A stretch of 64,000 nucleotides of DNA from Elysia crispata (Eukaryota; Mollusca; Gastropoda; Plakobranchidae), in contig JAWDGP010003892.1 in assembly GCA_033675545.1 (NCBI GenBank), positions 1,399,501-1,463,500 of the forward strand, written 5' to 3'. Of this stretch, positions 1 to 13,003 are shown one piece after another. Positions within the stretch are counted from its first letter, which is position 1; each line of letters begins with the position of its first letter. Under the pieces are notes generated by a model. It searched no databases and had not been told where the DNA came from. It worked only from the letters and a program-made list of their open reading frames with translations. The translations under genes and the position numbers were made by a program.

Positions 1-321
1 TTTCTGAAAACCAAAGTATGGTAGTGAAGTTATTCATCCCAAATGCACTTAGTTTGTTAGATATCCCATTCAATGTTTTGGTTAGGGTTAATCTGTTAAT
101 CTCCTAAATCTGCCTAAAAAATTTACACAATGCATAAAACGGATTAAAAGAAGAGGAAAGTTTCCGTATGTGGGTCCACTAATTTTCTTATCCCTTTACT
201 ACACACGAGATTGATAGTGTTGACAACGCGCCAGGATATCCTCTCTTCGCCCCTAAGAGAAACAGATATAAATAAAGATCTATAAATTTACTTTCAGACA
301 ACAAACGCTGTAAAAAAAAAA

Positions 322-700
322 TACCTCAATACATAAGGTATTTGCAACCAAAACCAATCTAGATACCTCAATTCACAAACTATTTTCAACCAAACCTCAT
401 CTAGATACCTTAATGCACAAACTATTTCAAACGAAACCTAATCTAGAAACGACGATTCAGAAACTATTTCAAACAAAACCTAATCTAGAAATGACGATAC
501 ATAAACTATTTCAAACGAAACCTTATCGAGAAACGACGATTCAGAAACTATTTCAAACGAAACCTAATCTAGAAACGACGATTCACAAACTATTTCAAAC
601 GAAACCTAATCTAGAGAACACGATACACAAATTATTTTTCAATCAATCCTTATCTAATGTAGATACTTCAATTCAACTAAACCGAATCTAATTACCTCAA
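322..700. repeat. 42-bp minisatellite, about 8-9 copies
   Basis: Consecutive units share the core caaactatttcaaacgaaac followed by a variant of ctaatctagaaacgacgatt. The central units (about 413-630) are exactly 42 bp and very similar; outer units are degenerate. Because 42 is a multiple of 3, one frame stays open across the array and gives a 14-residue repeat with the core KLFQTKPNLE. There is no codon-level sign that it is a gene, so I treat it as satellite DNA. Confidence 0.85.
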
Positions 701-1187
701 CATTCAAACTCTAGATCTATAAACTAAAGAAGATAAAGAGCTGGAAACAATTAAGCCCTACCTCTGTTAATCATCAGCTCGACCGGGACCATGGGGGGAG
801 AGAGGCCTCCTGACCAGTTCCACTACTGTCGCTAATGACCCGGCTCTCAACGTGCCAAGCGACGATCAGCTTTTTGTCGTGCCACTGCCAACCAACACCG
901 TGTTGGGGCTGAATCGCTCCAACCATCGTACCTGCTGGCCAGCTAGCAGCGCATTGCATGCATGCTGCTTCTGGATTCATTATAATACTGGATCTAGAAC
1001 TAGATATAGTTCCAGAACGAGGAACCACATCGGTGCTCGTCACTGCAGTGTAGATTAGTTGCCACCGGAATCACAATGCTCGTGAATTATCAAAGTTCAC
1101 TGCGGCTTGCCAGTAGATCTAGGAATAATTCGAAGCGAGTGCAGGCCTAATTCCATTCCTTGTAAAGTTGCACAATCACCATTAAAG

Positions 1188-1192
<5 letters not shown>
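701..1192. other. Non-coding stretch, no gene seen
   Basis: Mixed-composition sequence between the minisatellite and the first (GA)n tract. Open frames on both strands around 774-1058 overlap each other, lack splice or family support and look like chance. Confidence 0.5.
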
Positions 1193-1253
<61 letters not shown>

Positions 1254-1254
1254 C
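1193..1254. repeat. (GA)n microsatellite ending in a G tract
   Basis: About 25 perfect GA units followed by a run of G. Confidence 0.95.
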
Positions 1255-1834
1255 GGCTTTTGATTAACCAAAAAAAGCATTCAAAGGGTGGAAAAAACTA
1301 GTTTTATCCTTCTTAATGATTTTGTTTGCTATAGTCGTAAATTATACGACTTCGTTAATTTTGATCCATACCGACAATCAATACATGGCTCAATTATTAC
1401 GACATAAAAAATCTGTGTGTGATGAGTGAATAAATAAATCAATATTGTTTTTCCCTAAAAGTCTCTGCCTTTATTAGCTTAAACACCATTTATATTTTTC
1501 AATCTTATCTTTCAATCAATTTTACTGCTGTCAAACTTATCTTTTAACATTTTAACACAATAACTCGCCCATAGTCACTGTAACATCGTAAATGAAATAC
1601 ATCTAATCATTTATTTAAAAAAAAAAACCAACATCACAGCTGTCTTCCTAATTACACCAAGCTTTCTGAACACCATCTCCTCCAAAACATTATGCTAACC
1701 GGGGAATACAGAAACTTGAAAAGTCAATATACCACAAACTTAGTGAAATAAACACAGATAGAAGAAATCCACTTCAGACCCACCCCGATTGCGAATAAAT
1801 AAACCGTTTGAATCGAAGTAAATGAGTGCGTTTA

Positions 1835-2160
1835 CATCCTACCATCTCAGCCTAGCAGCAGCTGGAGAGGGTCTGAGCAGAGCCCTCGGTATCCAGTCGG
1901 CCATGGTCTGAGGCTCTGAGCGGACGATGATAGCGGGAGTCGAGGACATGACTCTCGATCTAGAGATGAGAGGGACGGGACGAGACGAGACGCCTGTTGC
2001 GGCGACCGGTCCAGTCTTTGCTGCTCCTCCTCTCAGTCTCAGAGAGAGGCAGGTTTTAGCGGGACTGTCTCACCCAGTACTATGATCTCTCTGGTCTCAG
2101 CGCACGCATGACCGATGGTGCCAATGCCTGCCTGCTCTATCCCTTCCCGACGCTTTTTTA
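1835..2160. other. GC-rich island in AT-rich DNA
   Basis: A block of about 300 bp that is clearly richer in G, C and CpG than its neighbours, with motifs such as ggacgggacgagacgagacg and a mirror-like tctcagtctcagagagag. It could be a CpG-island promoter, an untranslated exon or a repeat fragment. No convincing coding frame or consensus splice pair was found. Confidence 0.35.
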
Positions 2161-2247
2161 CATCATTTTTTCAGTTTGATATCCACAACGAAAACGGTAA
2201 ATGGGTGCAGAGGGTAAAAAGAAATAGATGTTTAAAATAATGGTGAC

Positions 2248-2450
2248 AAAGATGATGATGATGTATTGATGATGATGGTGATGGTGGTGACAATAATATT
2301 GATGATGATAATAATGATTATGACGATGATTATGGTGAAAAAGATATTCATGATAATAATGATGATGAAAAAGATAATGCTGCTGCTGCTGCTACCGACG
2401 ATGATGATGACGGCGACGACGATCATGAGGATGATGATGATAATGAAGAA
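2248..2450. repeat. Imperfect GAT/AAT trinucleotide repeat
   Basis: About 200 bp of interrupted GAT, AAT, GAC and GCT triplets. The open frames seen here, such as poly-Met/Ile runs, are an effect of the triplet period. Confidence 0.9.
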
Positions 2451-2459
2451 AATAGACGA

Positions 2460-3874
2460 GAGAACGACGGTTCTCCTGGGCTTTTCAAGAACTTCCTTAG
2501 CTTCCTCCTTCCCTTCTCATTCTTTGACAACTGTCGTGAAAGCATCACAACTACGCAGTCCGCATGATATGTTCGCATGAAAACAGGATATATTTATATA
2601 ATAATAGGCGATTGCGATTTCTTTCTACGCTATCTCCTCCAAAATCACTCAGTGTACAGTGGTGAAGATTTACTGAATATAAATCTGTCGAGATCAGTGT
2701 CCCACGCGGTGCAAAAAGTTTTAAAGAAAAGTTATTAAAATTTAGGCTAAAAAATGCTTTTGAAAGTTCATTGTAATTAATTCATCAAATTCTTTTTTTT
2801 TGCCAAATTTGTTATGATAAACCAAATAAAATTTAAAAGGCTGATCTCAGCGGTTTACAATGTTCAAAGCGAATGATCCTTTTAAAACAAATTACTTTTA
2901 TTTTCTAAATATAAATATAAAAAACATGTTTTTTCATTCAAAGGAATGAAAACGCTGGAAAAATTTTAAAAAATAAATTTGACCTATGCCAAAAATAAGA
3001 CAAAAACGTCATGGAAAACATGAAGTTCCATGCAAGTAGTGATTCGATTAGTCAGTATTATAAGAGCAACTGTCATCGTCGCCTTTTCCTCCCAGAGCGG
3101 CGGTTGCGAATGTAAATACCATCCCTGCTTCTTTTGCACGCGTTTCGTACTATCGACCAGATCCACTAATGACCAAGAAGGAGCCATAGAAACATCCAGG
3201 TTAAGCCATTTTATTAACTTGTCACTCTAAATTTGTCTTGCATGAGTACAGATTGCCACTAGACTGGTCTAGAATAATTAAACGTTATAGTAATTCAGGG
3301 TAACCCAACACATTCTTTTAAATCCCTAAACAATTTTTTCTTTAATATTGTCTGAGCAGTCGCACTTTTTTACTTTGTATTGGAGAGACCCTTTTAACCA
3401 CATCAGGTTGAGCATTACATTTATTTGTAATGGGTCATCAGCACCACATTATGGTCTCAATCAATATATAAACTGAAAAAAAAGGTCTGCTTAAAAGATT
3501 GCACGCAAATTTAGTTTACTTTTTTGCTTTCAATTTCTCCCTCATTTAAAAAAAATGTCTAAATGACAACGTGAGAAGAAATCCAATGTCTCAAGAGCAA
3601 GATTCTATATATATTTAAAACTGGAGAATTATATCCGTTCTTGATGTAAAGTTTGCTTTTCTTTGATGTAGTTGTATGGCTGTGGAGGATATAAATATAT
3701 ATCTTTTTTTATTATTGTAAAATTTGCTTTTCTTTATAGTTGTAGTTTTTCCCATCTATTAATTGTTGTATTGTAAAGTTTGCTTGATGATGATGGTCTG
3801 GTACATATGTGAAGTTTGCATTTACTCAATTCAGTGTCTTACCCGCCTGTATATTTATACGGTCTTTCTCCGCG

Positions 3875-3876
<2 letters not shown>
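2460..3876. other. Non-coding stretch, no gene seen
   Basis: AT-rich sequence with several homopolymer runs. Around 3640-3790 the phrase tgtaaagtttgcttttcttt recurs in three diverged copies, which suggests a small decayed tandem repeat. Confidence 0.5.
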
Positions 3877-3910
<34 letters not shown>

Positions 3911-3915
3911 TTCTC
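3877..3915. repeat. C tract plus (CT)n microsatellite
   Basis: A run of C followed by about 15 CT units. Confidence 0.9.
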
Positions 3916-4120
3916 TACAAATGACTTTCAACCATTTTTTTAACTCTATATTGAACCCGAGAACGAGCATCTTGAGCTACTTCTATTTTTTTTTTTTTTA
4001 ATCTCCACTTAGCACTTACCCCGGCGTTAGCCGTGTACCCGTGGCCGAGTGCGTGCCACAGTATAATAATGTGATCGTTGATTGATTTTCATTGATTCAC
4101 AGTGCGATTGGTGTTTCTTC

Positions 4121-4227
4121 CGCCCCCCCCCCTCACGCCCTCTCTTTCTCTCTTCTTCTTTTCTCTATCTATCACTGTCACTCTTTCTCTCTGTCCCTTC
4201 TTCCTCTCTCTGTACTCTCCTGCCCCT

Positions 4228-4304
<77 letters not shown>

Positions 4305-4511
4305 TTGTCCCCTCCCCTGCCCCCAAACCTCTCTCTCCCCTCTTTGTCTATCTTCTTTCTATGTCAGTTGTCCTCCCAAACCTCTTAAGGCTTTCTCCCT
4401 CTGACAGTGCCTCTGCCTCTATGTCTGTGTGTGTGTGTGTGTGTGTCTCTCTCTCTCTCCACCAACTGTTGAATAATCATAGATACGTGTGGGGCCCCCC
4501 CCCCCCCCCCC

Positions 4512-4540
<29 letters not shown>
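4121..4540. repeat. Compound pyrimidine repeat: (CT)n, (TG)n, C and A tracts
   Basis: A CT-rich block containing a perfect (CT)n of about 75 bp (4227-4301), a (TG)n stretch at 4426-4446, then a C run of about 17 directly joined to an A run of about 29 (4495-4540). Confidence 0.95.
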
Positions 4541-4543
<3 letters not shown>

Positions 4544-5660
4544 ATCTGCGAGTTCATAAGTTCTTCCCGCTCTCTTTTCTGTGGGTCTGTGTTCAAGACT
4601 GATTCGCGATTCAAACATTAAAATTTGAACTACTGATAACTTTGAATCCTTCTGTTGTGTATTTTTACGAACCCTTTTCTTTTCTTACTTGTGGATCAGA
4701 CTGTCATCTCTTTGCTTCTACATTTCTCTCCTTTCCTCTGTACTTCTTCATCTTTCTTCAGATTTTGTCTTCGCCCTTTTTTTTCTAATTTTTTTTTTTT
4801 TGCGTATCGCAAGAAAGACCTTTCATCGGATAAAATATATGTTTTTTCCCCACATGACTCTTCGATCAATATTCTTTTCTTTCTCCAGAACCAATTTCCG
4901 CCTCGGTCATACAGTCGTACATTTAATAATCTCTCTACACTTTTTTGTGTAATTTAAAAAAAAAAAATCACCCTGGCAGTTTACACCTTGCGCAGTGTCT
5001 GGCACAGAAATCTTTGATTCTGACGAGCTATTAATGAGCTACCAGCAGCTAGATCTCTAGCTCTGACCAGTGTGCATGTAGCCTTTTTTTTTTTTTTTTT
5101 TTTGTTGTTGTTTTTCCTCGAGTTGTTCTCCTAAAGACTTTAGCCGCTGATTCCCTCATCAATCAGCGTCTATCGACCACGGTAAATACATGGAAGTAGT
5201 AATAATAATTATGTCATGACTTGAGGTAGGGAGTGGGAGGGTAGGGTTGAGAAGGGCGGTAGGAGAACAGAAGTGCCAACGGCTACCACTGGCGTCCAAC
5301 GGTCAAACTCCAAGCGCTGGAAACGGACATAGCGTTCCGCACCACCAGATCACAATCATCTAGATCTATTAAATTTTCAAAAGATTTCCTCCCCTTCCGC
5401 CTGCCCTCATTCTCAATTCTTCCCGATCCACAGCCAGTAGCGTTCAGTCCTGAATCAATAAAGACTGAGGTATCGGCAGTTCCTTGAATTTTTTTTTTTT
5501 TAAACTCATTTCGTTCGTTCTGAAGAGAGAAAGGGAGGGGTGCGATCTGCAGAGCGGGGAAATGGGGTGTCAACAACGCAAAAAAAAAAAGGATGTGGTA
5601 GGGGTTTGCAGACGTGGTTGGTTGAGAGTAAAGAGGAGGAGTAAATAGCCCTGGAGGGTT
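4541..5660. other. Non-coding stretch, no gene seen
   Basis: T-rich, then mixed sequence with long T or A runs near 4790, 4960, 5084-5103, 5489 and 5580. Open frames here are unsupported. Confidence 0.5.
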
Positions 5661-5701
5661 CAGAGAGAGAGAGAGAGAGAGTGTGTGTGTGTGTGTGTGT
5701 G
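5661..5701. repeat. (GA)n(GT)n microsatellite
   Basis: GA units pass directly into GT units. Confidence 0.95.
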
Positions 5702-5897
5702 AAAATGTTTCCGATGTGAAAATGGGGCAACTGATCCTTTATTCATCGGCGTTCGATTGATATTGCGTGATTGTGTGTACTCCTGGTCCACCAGGACCCT
5801 GTGTTTTGTTTTGATTTTTAAGTGGAGTATAGGGACGATGCAGTGGGTACGAGGCTTCCTCGAGTGGGTAGATTTCAATTCCTACTGACACTGCATG

Positions 5898-6001
<104 letters not shown>

Positions 6002-6245
6002 GAGGGTTATTTCAGTTCCTACCTCGCTTCTGCTCTCTATAACCATAAAATTATTTTTATTTTTGTTACTCGGCTCAAAAATTGAACACACTTGCACAAC
6101 TTTGTAAATATAAATAGGTGGTACAGAGATCACAATTATGATTAAAACTTTAAAGACCAAAAAAAATTCATAACTCTTCAAAGTCAATTTTTCCTTCCAT
6201 ATTAAATAAGATACATTGAGAAAAAAAGATGTGGAGAAAACATAG

Positions 6246-6274
6246 GAGAGAGAGAGAGAGAAATAGAGAGAGGA

Positions 6275-6351
<77 letters not shown>
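6246..6351. repeat. (GA)n microsatellite, interrupted
   Basis: A short GA block, an aatagagagaggaag interruption, then about 36 GA units. Confidence 0.97.
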
Positions 6352-6356
<5 letters not shown>

Positions 6357-6662
6357 ATCCTGCCCTTTAAAAAAAATGAACACAATCTAATAATATTAAT
6401 TTATCTTCTTTCCCCTTGTAACTCCTCAAAAAAAAATTTTCTGTTTTGCACTTCGGCGGAGGAATAAAAGGAAATTTGTTTGACATTCTGTTTTGTTTAT
6501 CTACGGAGAAATAACATTCTCAGTCATAAATAGCTGAACATTCCCTCTACACACACACAGAGAAATGTACATGTAATCATGCAGTAACTGCGATCGAAAT
6601 TTCAACTTAATCAGCTATTGACGTCGATATTCAGCTCTCTGATGGCTTCTAAACTGTGTCTT

Positions 6663-6664
<2 letters not shown>

Positions 6665-6752
<88 letters not shown>
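6665..6752. repeat. (CT)n(TA)n(TG)n compound microsatellite
   Basis: Three dinucleotide classes joined end to end: about 16 CT, about 25 TA, then a few TG. Confidence 0.95.
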
Positions 6753-6754
<2 letters not shown>

Positions 6755-7109
6755 CTATCTATCTTTACCTCCCCTCTTCTCCCTGTATGTCTCTATGCCT
6801 CCTTCCCTTCCTTTTTCTTTTGTTTCTTCTGATTGCTTTTAATTTACTATGCTCATTAATTTTATATCAAATAAATCCAAATAATTTAATGGGCATGTTT
6901 GGCGGTCATTTCTTGAAAGATGTTTTTTTTTTTTTAGAAAGCCTTCCTAAAACGGAGGCTATGTAATGGGATCAATCTCGATTTCTGTGCTGACTCGCAA
7001 ATTGTTTCTTCATTTTGTTTCCATTCTTTCCTCTTTATTTTCGATTTAAATAGGCTACAGAATGATTGTCGTTCGGATTATTTGAAAATAAATTTTGCAT
7101 GAAACAATT

Positions 7110-7154
7110 ATATATAGATAGATAGATAGATAGATAGAGATTAAGTGAGAGAGT

Positions 7155-7213
<59 letters not shown>
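7110..7213. repeat. (GATA)n(GT)n(GA)n compound microsatellite
   Basis: About six GATA units near 7116-7139, GT units near 7156-7180, then GA units to 7213. Confidence 0.95.
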
Positions 7214-7215
<2 letters not shown>

Positions 7216-7707
7216 TTAAGGGCAGGAGACAATGAATTTTATTAATCAGTATTGCTCCACCTTCCTCTTGCTCTCTCTTTCTCTCGAGGTTTAACTCGTC
7301 CAAATACCTAGTGTCAGCTTAAGAAATCCAAAACATCAATGTAAAGAAAACACCACCACCAACAACAAAATAGTTAATTCGTTCTAATGCAAACAACGTT
7401 GCAGTTATGTCCAGTAAAGTTAAAAAAAAAAAACAATTATGTCCGTTTATACAACTTACAAGTCTTACTATGCCTCCACCGGACCTCATTCAGACCAAAC
7501 AACCCATTAATGTGAACGAGCTTTTGATTCAGTAGTAAAATAATCTGTTGCTTTCAATTTCTTAAGGTTTTTTTTTCTTTTTCGAGAAACTGCAGACGCA
7601 CGAAAACAATTCAGTTTTATATTAGGTGTGACATATTGTGCTCATGTTGGTCATGTGTTCTATGACCAGTATTCACCTCCACTCAATGCCTGCACATTAT
7701 ACAATTA
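7214..7707. other. Non-coding stretch, no gene seen
   Basis: Mixed sequence with short homopolymer runs and no supported coding frame. Confidence 0.5.
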
Positions 7708-7796
7708 AGAGAAAGAGAGGTAGAGAGAGAGAGGAGGGGGCGAGAAAGAGAAAAAAGGGGGAGGGAGGAAGAAAGAGAGGAAACGTGAGAGAAAGG

Positions 7797-7864
<68 letters not shown>
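7708..7864. repeat. GA-rich tract with perfect (GA)n core
   Basis: A purine-only block ending in about 30 perfect GA units (7803-7864). Confidence 0.95.
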
Positions 7865-7868
<4 letters not shown>

Positions 7869-9300
7869 GTGGGGTGGGAGATGAGTAAAGTAGAGAAAGA
7901 AAAAGAAAACTGTGACTTATACTGGTTACAGATTTGTTTTCGCTACAATGCTGTCTCAGCTTTTTCTTCTCACGCTCAGGCCGAGACCTAGATCTAGTTC
8001 CGTTTCTTTGACATCGATCCTGAGGTTGGCAATGAGGAATTTGCTGGATGCACGTCAGAAGAATGGTGAGGGAGGGGGTGGGGGTGCAACGGACGAGTAC
8101 AGATAGTAGCAAAAGGGGAGGAGAATCACACTCATTCACAGAAAAAAAAAAAGAAAAAGATAAATCATATTACAAAAAAATATTCAAACAATAATAATAA
8201 GAAGAATCCCCTTGACCACCGAAACATTACTGAAATGGGAACAGCAAGCTCTAGCCATAAGATATTTTGTTCCTTCATTTACAAATTTTATTTATTTACT
8301 TTAAGGCTTAAATCGACTTTAAATGGCATCTGTGGGGTTGGGAGGGGTGTGGGAGGGGTGGGGGGGGGTCGTTGCTTCACGGACATAACGCACTGCCTGT
8401 TGTACTATACAACTACGCTGTTATTTACTTCTGCTGAAGAGAAAAAGAACTAGAAAAGGGAGGAGGGAGAAGTGGGTGTCCATAAAGCTCAGGCGGCAAC
8501 AGCGTTAGATAATTTTGTGAAGTGATGGGGTTGGGGTCGACGTGGTCACGATTAAGGGCCGTCAAGACCTAAAACGTTAGATTCGGACCATCGCGAAGTG
8601 GCATTCACGATTCGCCCAGTTAAGCGAAGCATAAAATACCGAGAAGATGCGAAATGTAACGTTTAAGACAATTTTATCTGCATGAGGGGAGAAGAGAATC
8701 TGAAGCCACCCCTGTCCAAAGCGTTAGTTTGATTTTTTTTTCTTTTCATATAGCTCGGTCATGTCTTGTTTCTCTTTGCGCAGGCTTTCTTCCTCCCACA
8801 ATGATAGGGAATCTCAGTGGGGATCGAATCTTATGAATACACAAATAGGTCAAACGCCCGAAAACGCCGCAAACATTTGCATTGAAATGTTCGTGATCTA
8901 GTTCAGTTCGCTTTCTAAAAACAGAAAATAGGGTAAGTTACATTGACACATGAGGTTGGGTGGTTTTTTCCAGGTACCTTTAGAAATCGTTGGTAATAAA
9001 AAAAAAATTTATTAAATTAAAAAAAAGCACTAGCGCCACCACGGGTATTCATACTGCCACTGACTTATACGATCGCCTGTGATTAGTTACAGTAAGCACT
9101 GGCAAAGAAAGTGTGATTGTCATACTTCAGTCTATACGGTTACTCTTTACAATTATTTGGTGTGTTTCTTCCTGCTGACAGAGCTGCGTGTAGTGTGTAT
9201 GGCTCAGGAGTCAGCTTCTACTCATGACATCCATCAAAATGGAGATCGGCAGTGCAATCTCCGCAGTAGAAAATGACCCTTTATTTGGGACACGACAGAC
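7865..9300. other. Non-coding stretch, no gene seen
   Basis: Mixed sequence with G-rich patches near 8068-8090 and 8330-8370. No consistent coding signal on either strand. Confidence 0.5.
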
Positions 9301-9480
9301 AAGAATCGTAATAAAAGAAACACGCTCTCAGTCAACTTTTCATGCAAAATACGAGGGTTTCTCTTGTTTTATTGCATATGAAACGTGGAGATCATTCCAA
9401 GACAAAGACTATTTTAAGGCTCTCGCCAGGCCAAGAATAGTGGCAGATAGATGGGATCTGATCCGACCGCACGATAGCTT

Positions 9481-9550
9481 AGGCCAGGATTTGAACGCTG
9501 CATCGGCGGATGTTGGCCCGACGCTCTATCGCTTGAGCTACCGGCGCCCT
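9481..9550 (-). repeat. tRNA-like head of a SINE
   Basis: Read on the minus strand, this segment starts GGGCGCCGGTAGCTCAAGCG, followed by ATAGAGC, which is an RNA polymerase III A-box region (TRGCNNARNNNG type). About 35 bases later GTTCAAATCC matches a B box. Spacing and order fit a tRNA. The anticodon arm does not fold cleanly and the T arm is mismatched, so a tRNA-derived SINE or a pseudo-tRNA is likelier than a working tRNA gene. The element would continue toward lower coordinates, perhaps to about 9300; the body boundary is not visible from one copy. Confidence 0.55.
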
Positions 9551-10819
9551 AGTAATGTACACATTAAACACATAAATTCATAACCGCTAGATTCAGAATG
9601 CAAGATAAACAACGAAAATGTGTCACCTGTTCACTTCTGTCTTACCGTCAAGGTCTTGCATCTTTCAGCATCCAAGCCATATTATTTCCAAAATTGCGCA
9701 CTGGGCTTGCAGAATATATACAATCAATCGAAGTAGAACAGCAATAACAGTTCTGACGGGCAAATATATGATTTAAGATAGAATAGATAAACAAATTATG
9801 TTTTAACGAAAAAGAATACAATTAAAGACTACGTAAAATATTAAACACCGTCGCTTTCTGATCGATCAGAAAAGCATTAATAAACCTACTAGAATGGTGT
9901 GCAACGAGAGAAATTGACGATCCAAGAGGCTGTTTGGTGCAGAAACAGACCAAAATGATCGCCCGCTCACGATGTATGCCAAAGTCAACGCCATGGGTTC
10001 GGGTTCGCGCAGAAGGCAATGTCATTCGAGTGATTTACTGAAGTCAACTAGTTTAAAAAAATGGACGCCATTTCTGTGCGAAGGTATTGCTAATTATTAC
10101 TTCAGAATATATTTACAAGATGGTCTATCATGTTCTTTTAAATACGGAGTATTCAGAAATGGGAATGGAGTGAGCGATGGTTAGACATAAGGGAAAAGAA
10201 AACGGTAGACTGATATACGAGTGAGGGAGTGAAAACAAGAGAGGCAATCAGTGTGTAGGGAGAAAGAGAGATAGATAGATAGAGAGGGGGGGGGGAGGAG
10301 GAGGGAGGCTATTAACGAACAAAATAGAATGATTTAAAGGAATTGAAAAAAATTGAAACGAAATTAGTACTCCACACAGTGTAGCTGCCCTGATCTTTAT
10401 GCAATAGAAGGAAGCCACGACAATGGCTGAGACGACCCGAGGGTGGTCAACTAGCGTACGTGAGTGGACGAGCTTGTGGCTGGGAAAGTAATGGAATTAG
10501 GACGTTAAGAAGAGAGAAAATGACCGCAAAAGGTTAGCAAGAGTGTTGAAAAGAGAACGACAAAGTAGCGATATTAGGAGCATCGGGCAGATTCTGTAAT
10601 GGGAGAAAAAAAAGAGTACATATACAGAGTTCATTAATTGGGTAACTGAAGACAAGGAGAGGGAAAAAGAAAAACGAAAAAGAGGAAAAGAAAAGAAAAT
10701 AAATTACACATTACAACAAACGGAATGAAAGAGCGAAGGATAATCTGAAGAACAAAAATAGGGACAGACATGCATGTTTACAAAAAAAAGGAACCAAAGA
10801 GAAAGAGACAAACAACAAC
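9551..10819. other. Non-coding stretch, no gene seen
   Basis: AT-rich, then purine-rich sequence with a short (GATA)/G run near 10271-10305. No supported gene. Confidence 0.5.
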
Positions 10820-10833
10820 AAAAAAAAGCGAAG

Positions 10834-10901
<68 letters not shown>

Positions 10902-10925
10902 AAGAGAGAGGAGAGAAAGAGATCA
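10820..10925. repeat. GA-rich tract with (GA)n core
   Basis: AAAG and GA units, with the perfect GA core near 10849-10897. Confidence 0.95.
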
Positions 10926-12918
10926 AAGGAGAGGAAAGGGTAGCGAGATGTTCGTCCTGTGATCATTTAGAGACGAAAAGACGACCATTTTTTTTTTAAT
11001 TGAAAGAAAAAAAACATGTCTAAGATAGGGAAAAAAAACTGGAAGGAGGAGGAGGAGGACGCTTACTATACACAACATATATTAAGAAGTGACGAAAAGA
11101 AAAAAAAAATGGCAAAAAGAAAAGAAATTAAAGATCACACAGAAACCGCAAGATGAAAAGATGGACCGAGCGTGTGAGGAGGAGATCAATACAACAGGGA
11201 GAGGTGTGGTGTGGGAGTTGTGCCACTGGTGAACGGAAAGAGGCCAGTTCTACGCTAATGAGATCTGGCACCCACACGGAAGGAAGAACCGCTTAGACCG
11301 ACAGCTCCTGCTTACTTCAGTCTTCGTCCGAAAAAAAAAAAAACCCAAAAAGACAAGGGAAAAAAAATAAGGACTCACGACCCTCCCATCAAGGGTTTTA
11401 GCCTCTTTTCTCTTTCTTGTTCTCTTGTTGTTGTTTTTTTTTTTTCCTACTTACTTCCGGGCTCTCTTATATTTTCTTCCCATCCCCACAAGCTTCAAAT
11501 TTCGATCGTGGACCCCCCCCCCCCCCCCCCCCAATACACATTCACAAATTTTTTCTTCCCATTTCACCTCGCACCAATAAACCCTAAAATTCGGTTATTT
11601 CTTTCTCTTTTCTCTTGGAGCAGAGATATAATAATGATGGATAATTAGTCCGATTTTTCCGTTATAAATTTGTTCTGTTTAAGGCTGGCCTTTGATGTCT
11701 TGAAAAAAAAATGCGTTTTTCACTTTTCCGGCTTATTAAAAAAATCAGGCAGTTGCAGCGACAACATAGCAGCATGCATAGATACTGAAATATTGTACAA
11801 TTTACTCGAATGGTTTAAAAAAAAAAAGGAGGTAAAAAGGTCACGTGACCACTTGCACGACAAATTATCTTAATCTTAACTTCCTCTCTTTCTCTCTTAG
11901 GTGATTACAGGAACGAAACAAAAGGTAACGAGCTCATAAACTATCGGCAACCTAGGTTTTGTCTATGATAAATACCTGTTTGCTTCACCTAAAATTGAGA
12001 AATCCGATTAAAAAAAACAAACAAAAAAAAAAACATAGTGTGACTAATGCTTGTTCTTTCGATATTGAAAAACAATCGCAATTAAAAAACAAAAAAAAAC
12101 CACTTTTTTAAAAACTGTCATAATTAAAGCTTTAATTCTATTTACGTTGTTTTTTTTTTCTTGTGTGTGTGCATGTTGTATTTTGTTTGTTGCTGTTTTT
12201 TTCCTCCAAACAAAGCTTGTAGTTAACTGTCCCACTGCATTCTATGTTATTCATCGGTTGAGTAATTCATGGATTCAACTATCTTTAAAACTCATTATCG
12301 AATCCATGCCCGCCAAGTTCGTTAAATCTCTCGTCAGATGAGAGATAAGCTGGACGCGATTTTAAAGGATGTACTAAAATCACATGCTCAGAATTAAAAC
12401 GAAAGCGATTCAAATTCAGTTACACGCCGAGCTCGAAGAAAACACCTAGATATCTGAAAGAGGATCATGCTGACATAAGGAGCAGACTGAGGCTGTGATG
12501 CAAAATTTGTTAAAATGTTTGGGCGAAGGAAAGGGGGGGAGGGGAGAAGGGGGTCATGGAACTCGGTGCCTGTCCCTCCAACACACTCGAAATATCACTG
12601 GTGAAAACCCCATTGTGTCCACTTCTTTATTTATTCATACGTATCACTGCGCGCTGTGCGGTGAGGACGGTTATATTTTGCAGAGTGCAGCATGTGATTT
12701 ACTGGCATGACATCGGTTGGTGCAAACAACCGTCTTAGATCAGATCAGCGTGTACTGTTTACTAACAACTGGCATGATAATCTTGGCTCATGGGCGCCTC
12801 AATCGGCATGTGGAAGACGAGAACAAAATTAATTAAAAAAAAATAATAATAAAATAAAAAATAACATTCAGGTTGATAGTCAGCTGGTGGACCTCGGGAG
12901 GGGGGAGAAGGAGGGGAA
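10926..12918. other. Non-coding stretch, no gene seen
   Basis: Purine-rich to mixed sequence with a C run of about 19 at 11514-11532 and many A or T runs. The frame at 12495-12738 shows one CxxC pair but no flanking splice sites or family match. Confidence 0.5.
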
Positions 12919-12919
12919 G

Positions 12920-13002
<83 letters not shown>
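12919..13002. repeat. (GA)n microsatellite
   Basis: About 40 GA units. Confidence 0.97.

Positions 13003-13003
<1 letters not shown>

Noticed and set aside
322-700. Possible CRISPR array
   Set aside because: Repeats are directly adjacent without unique spacers, and the genome is clearly eukaryotic.
4082-4621. 179-codon open frame
   Set aside because: A pyrimidine-repeat artefact, with poly-Lys from a homopolymer. No splice or family support.
12495-12738. Possible zinc-finger exon (HCALCGEDGY)
   Set aside because: Only one CxxC pair, no second pair and no flanking splice consensus.
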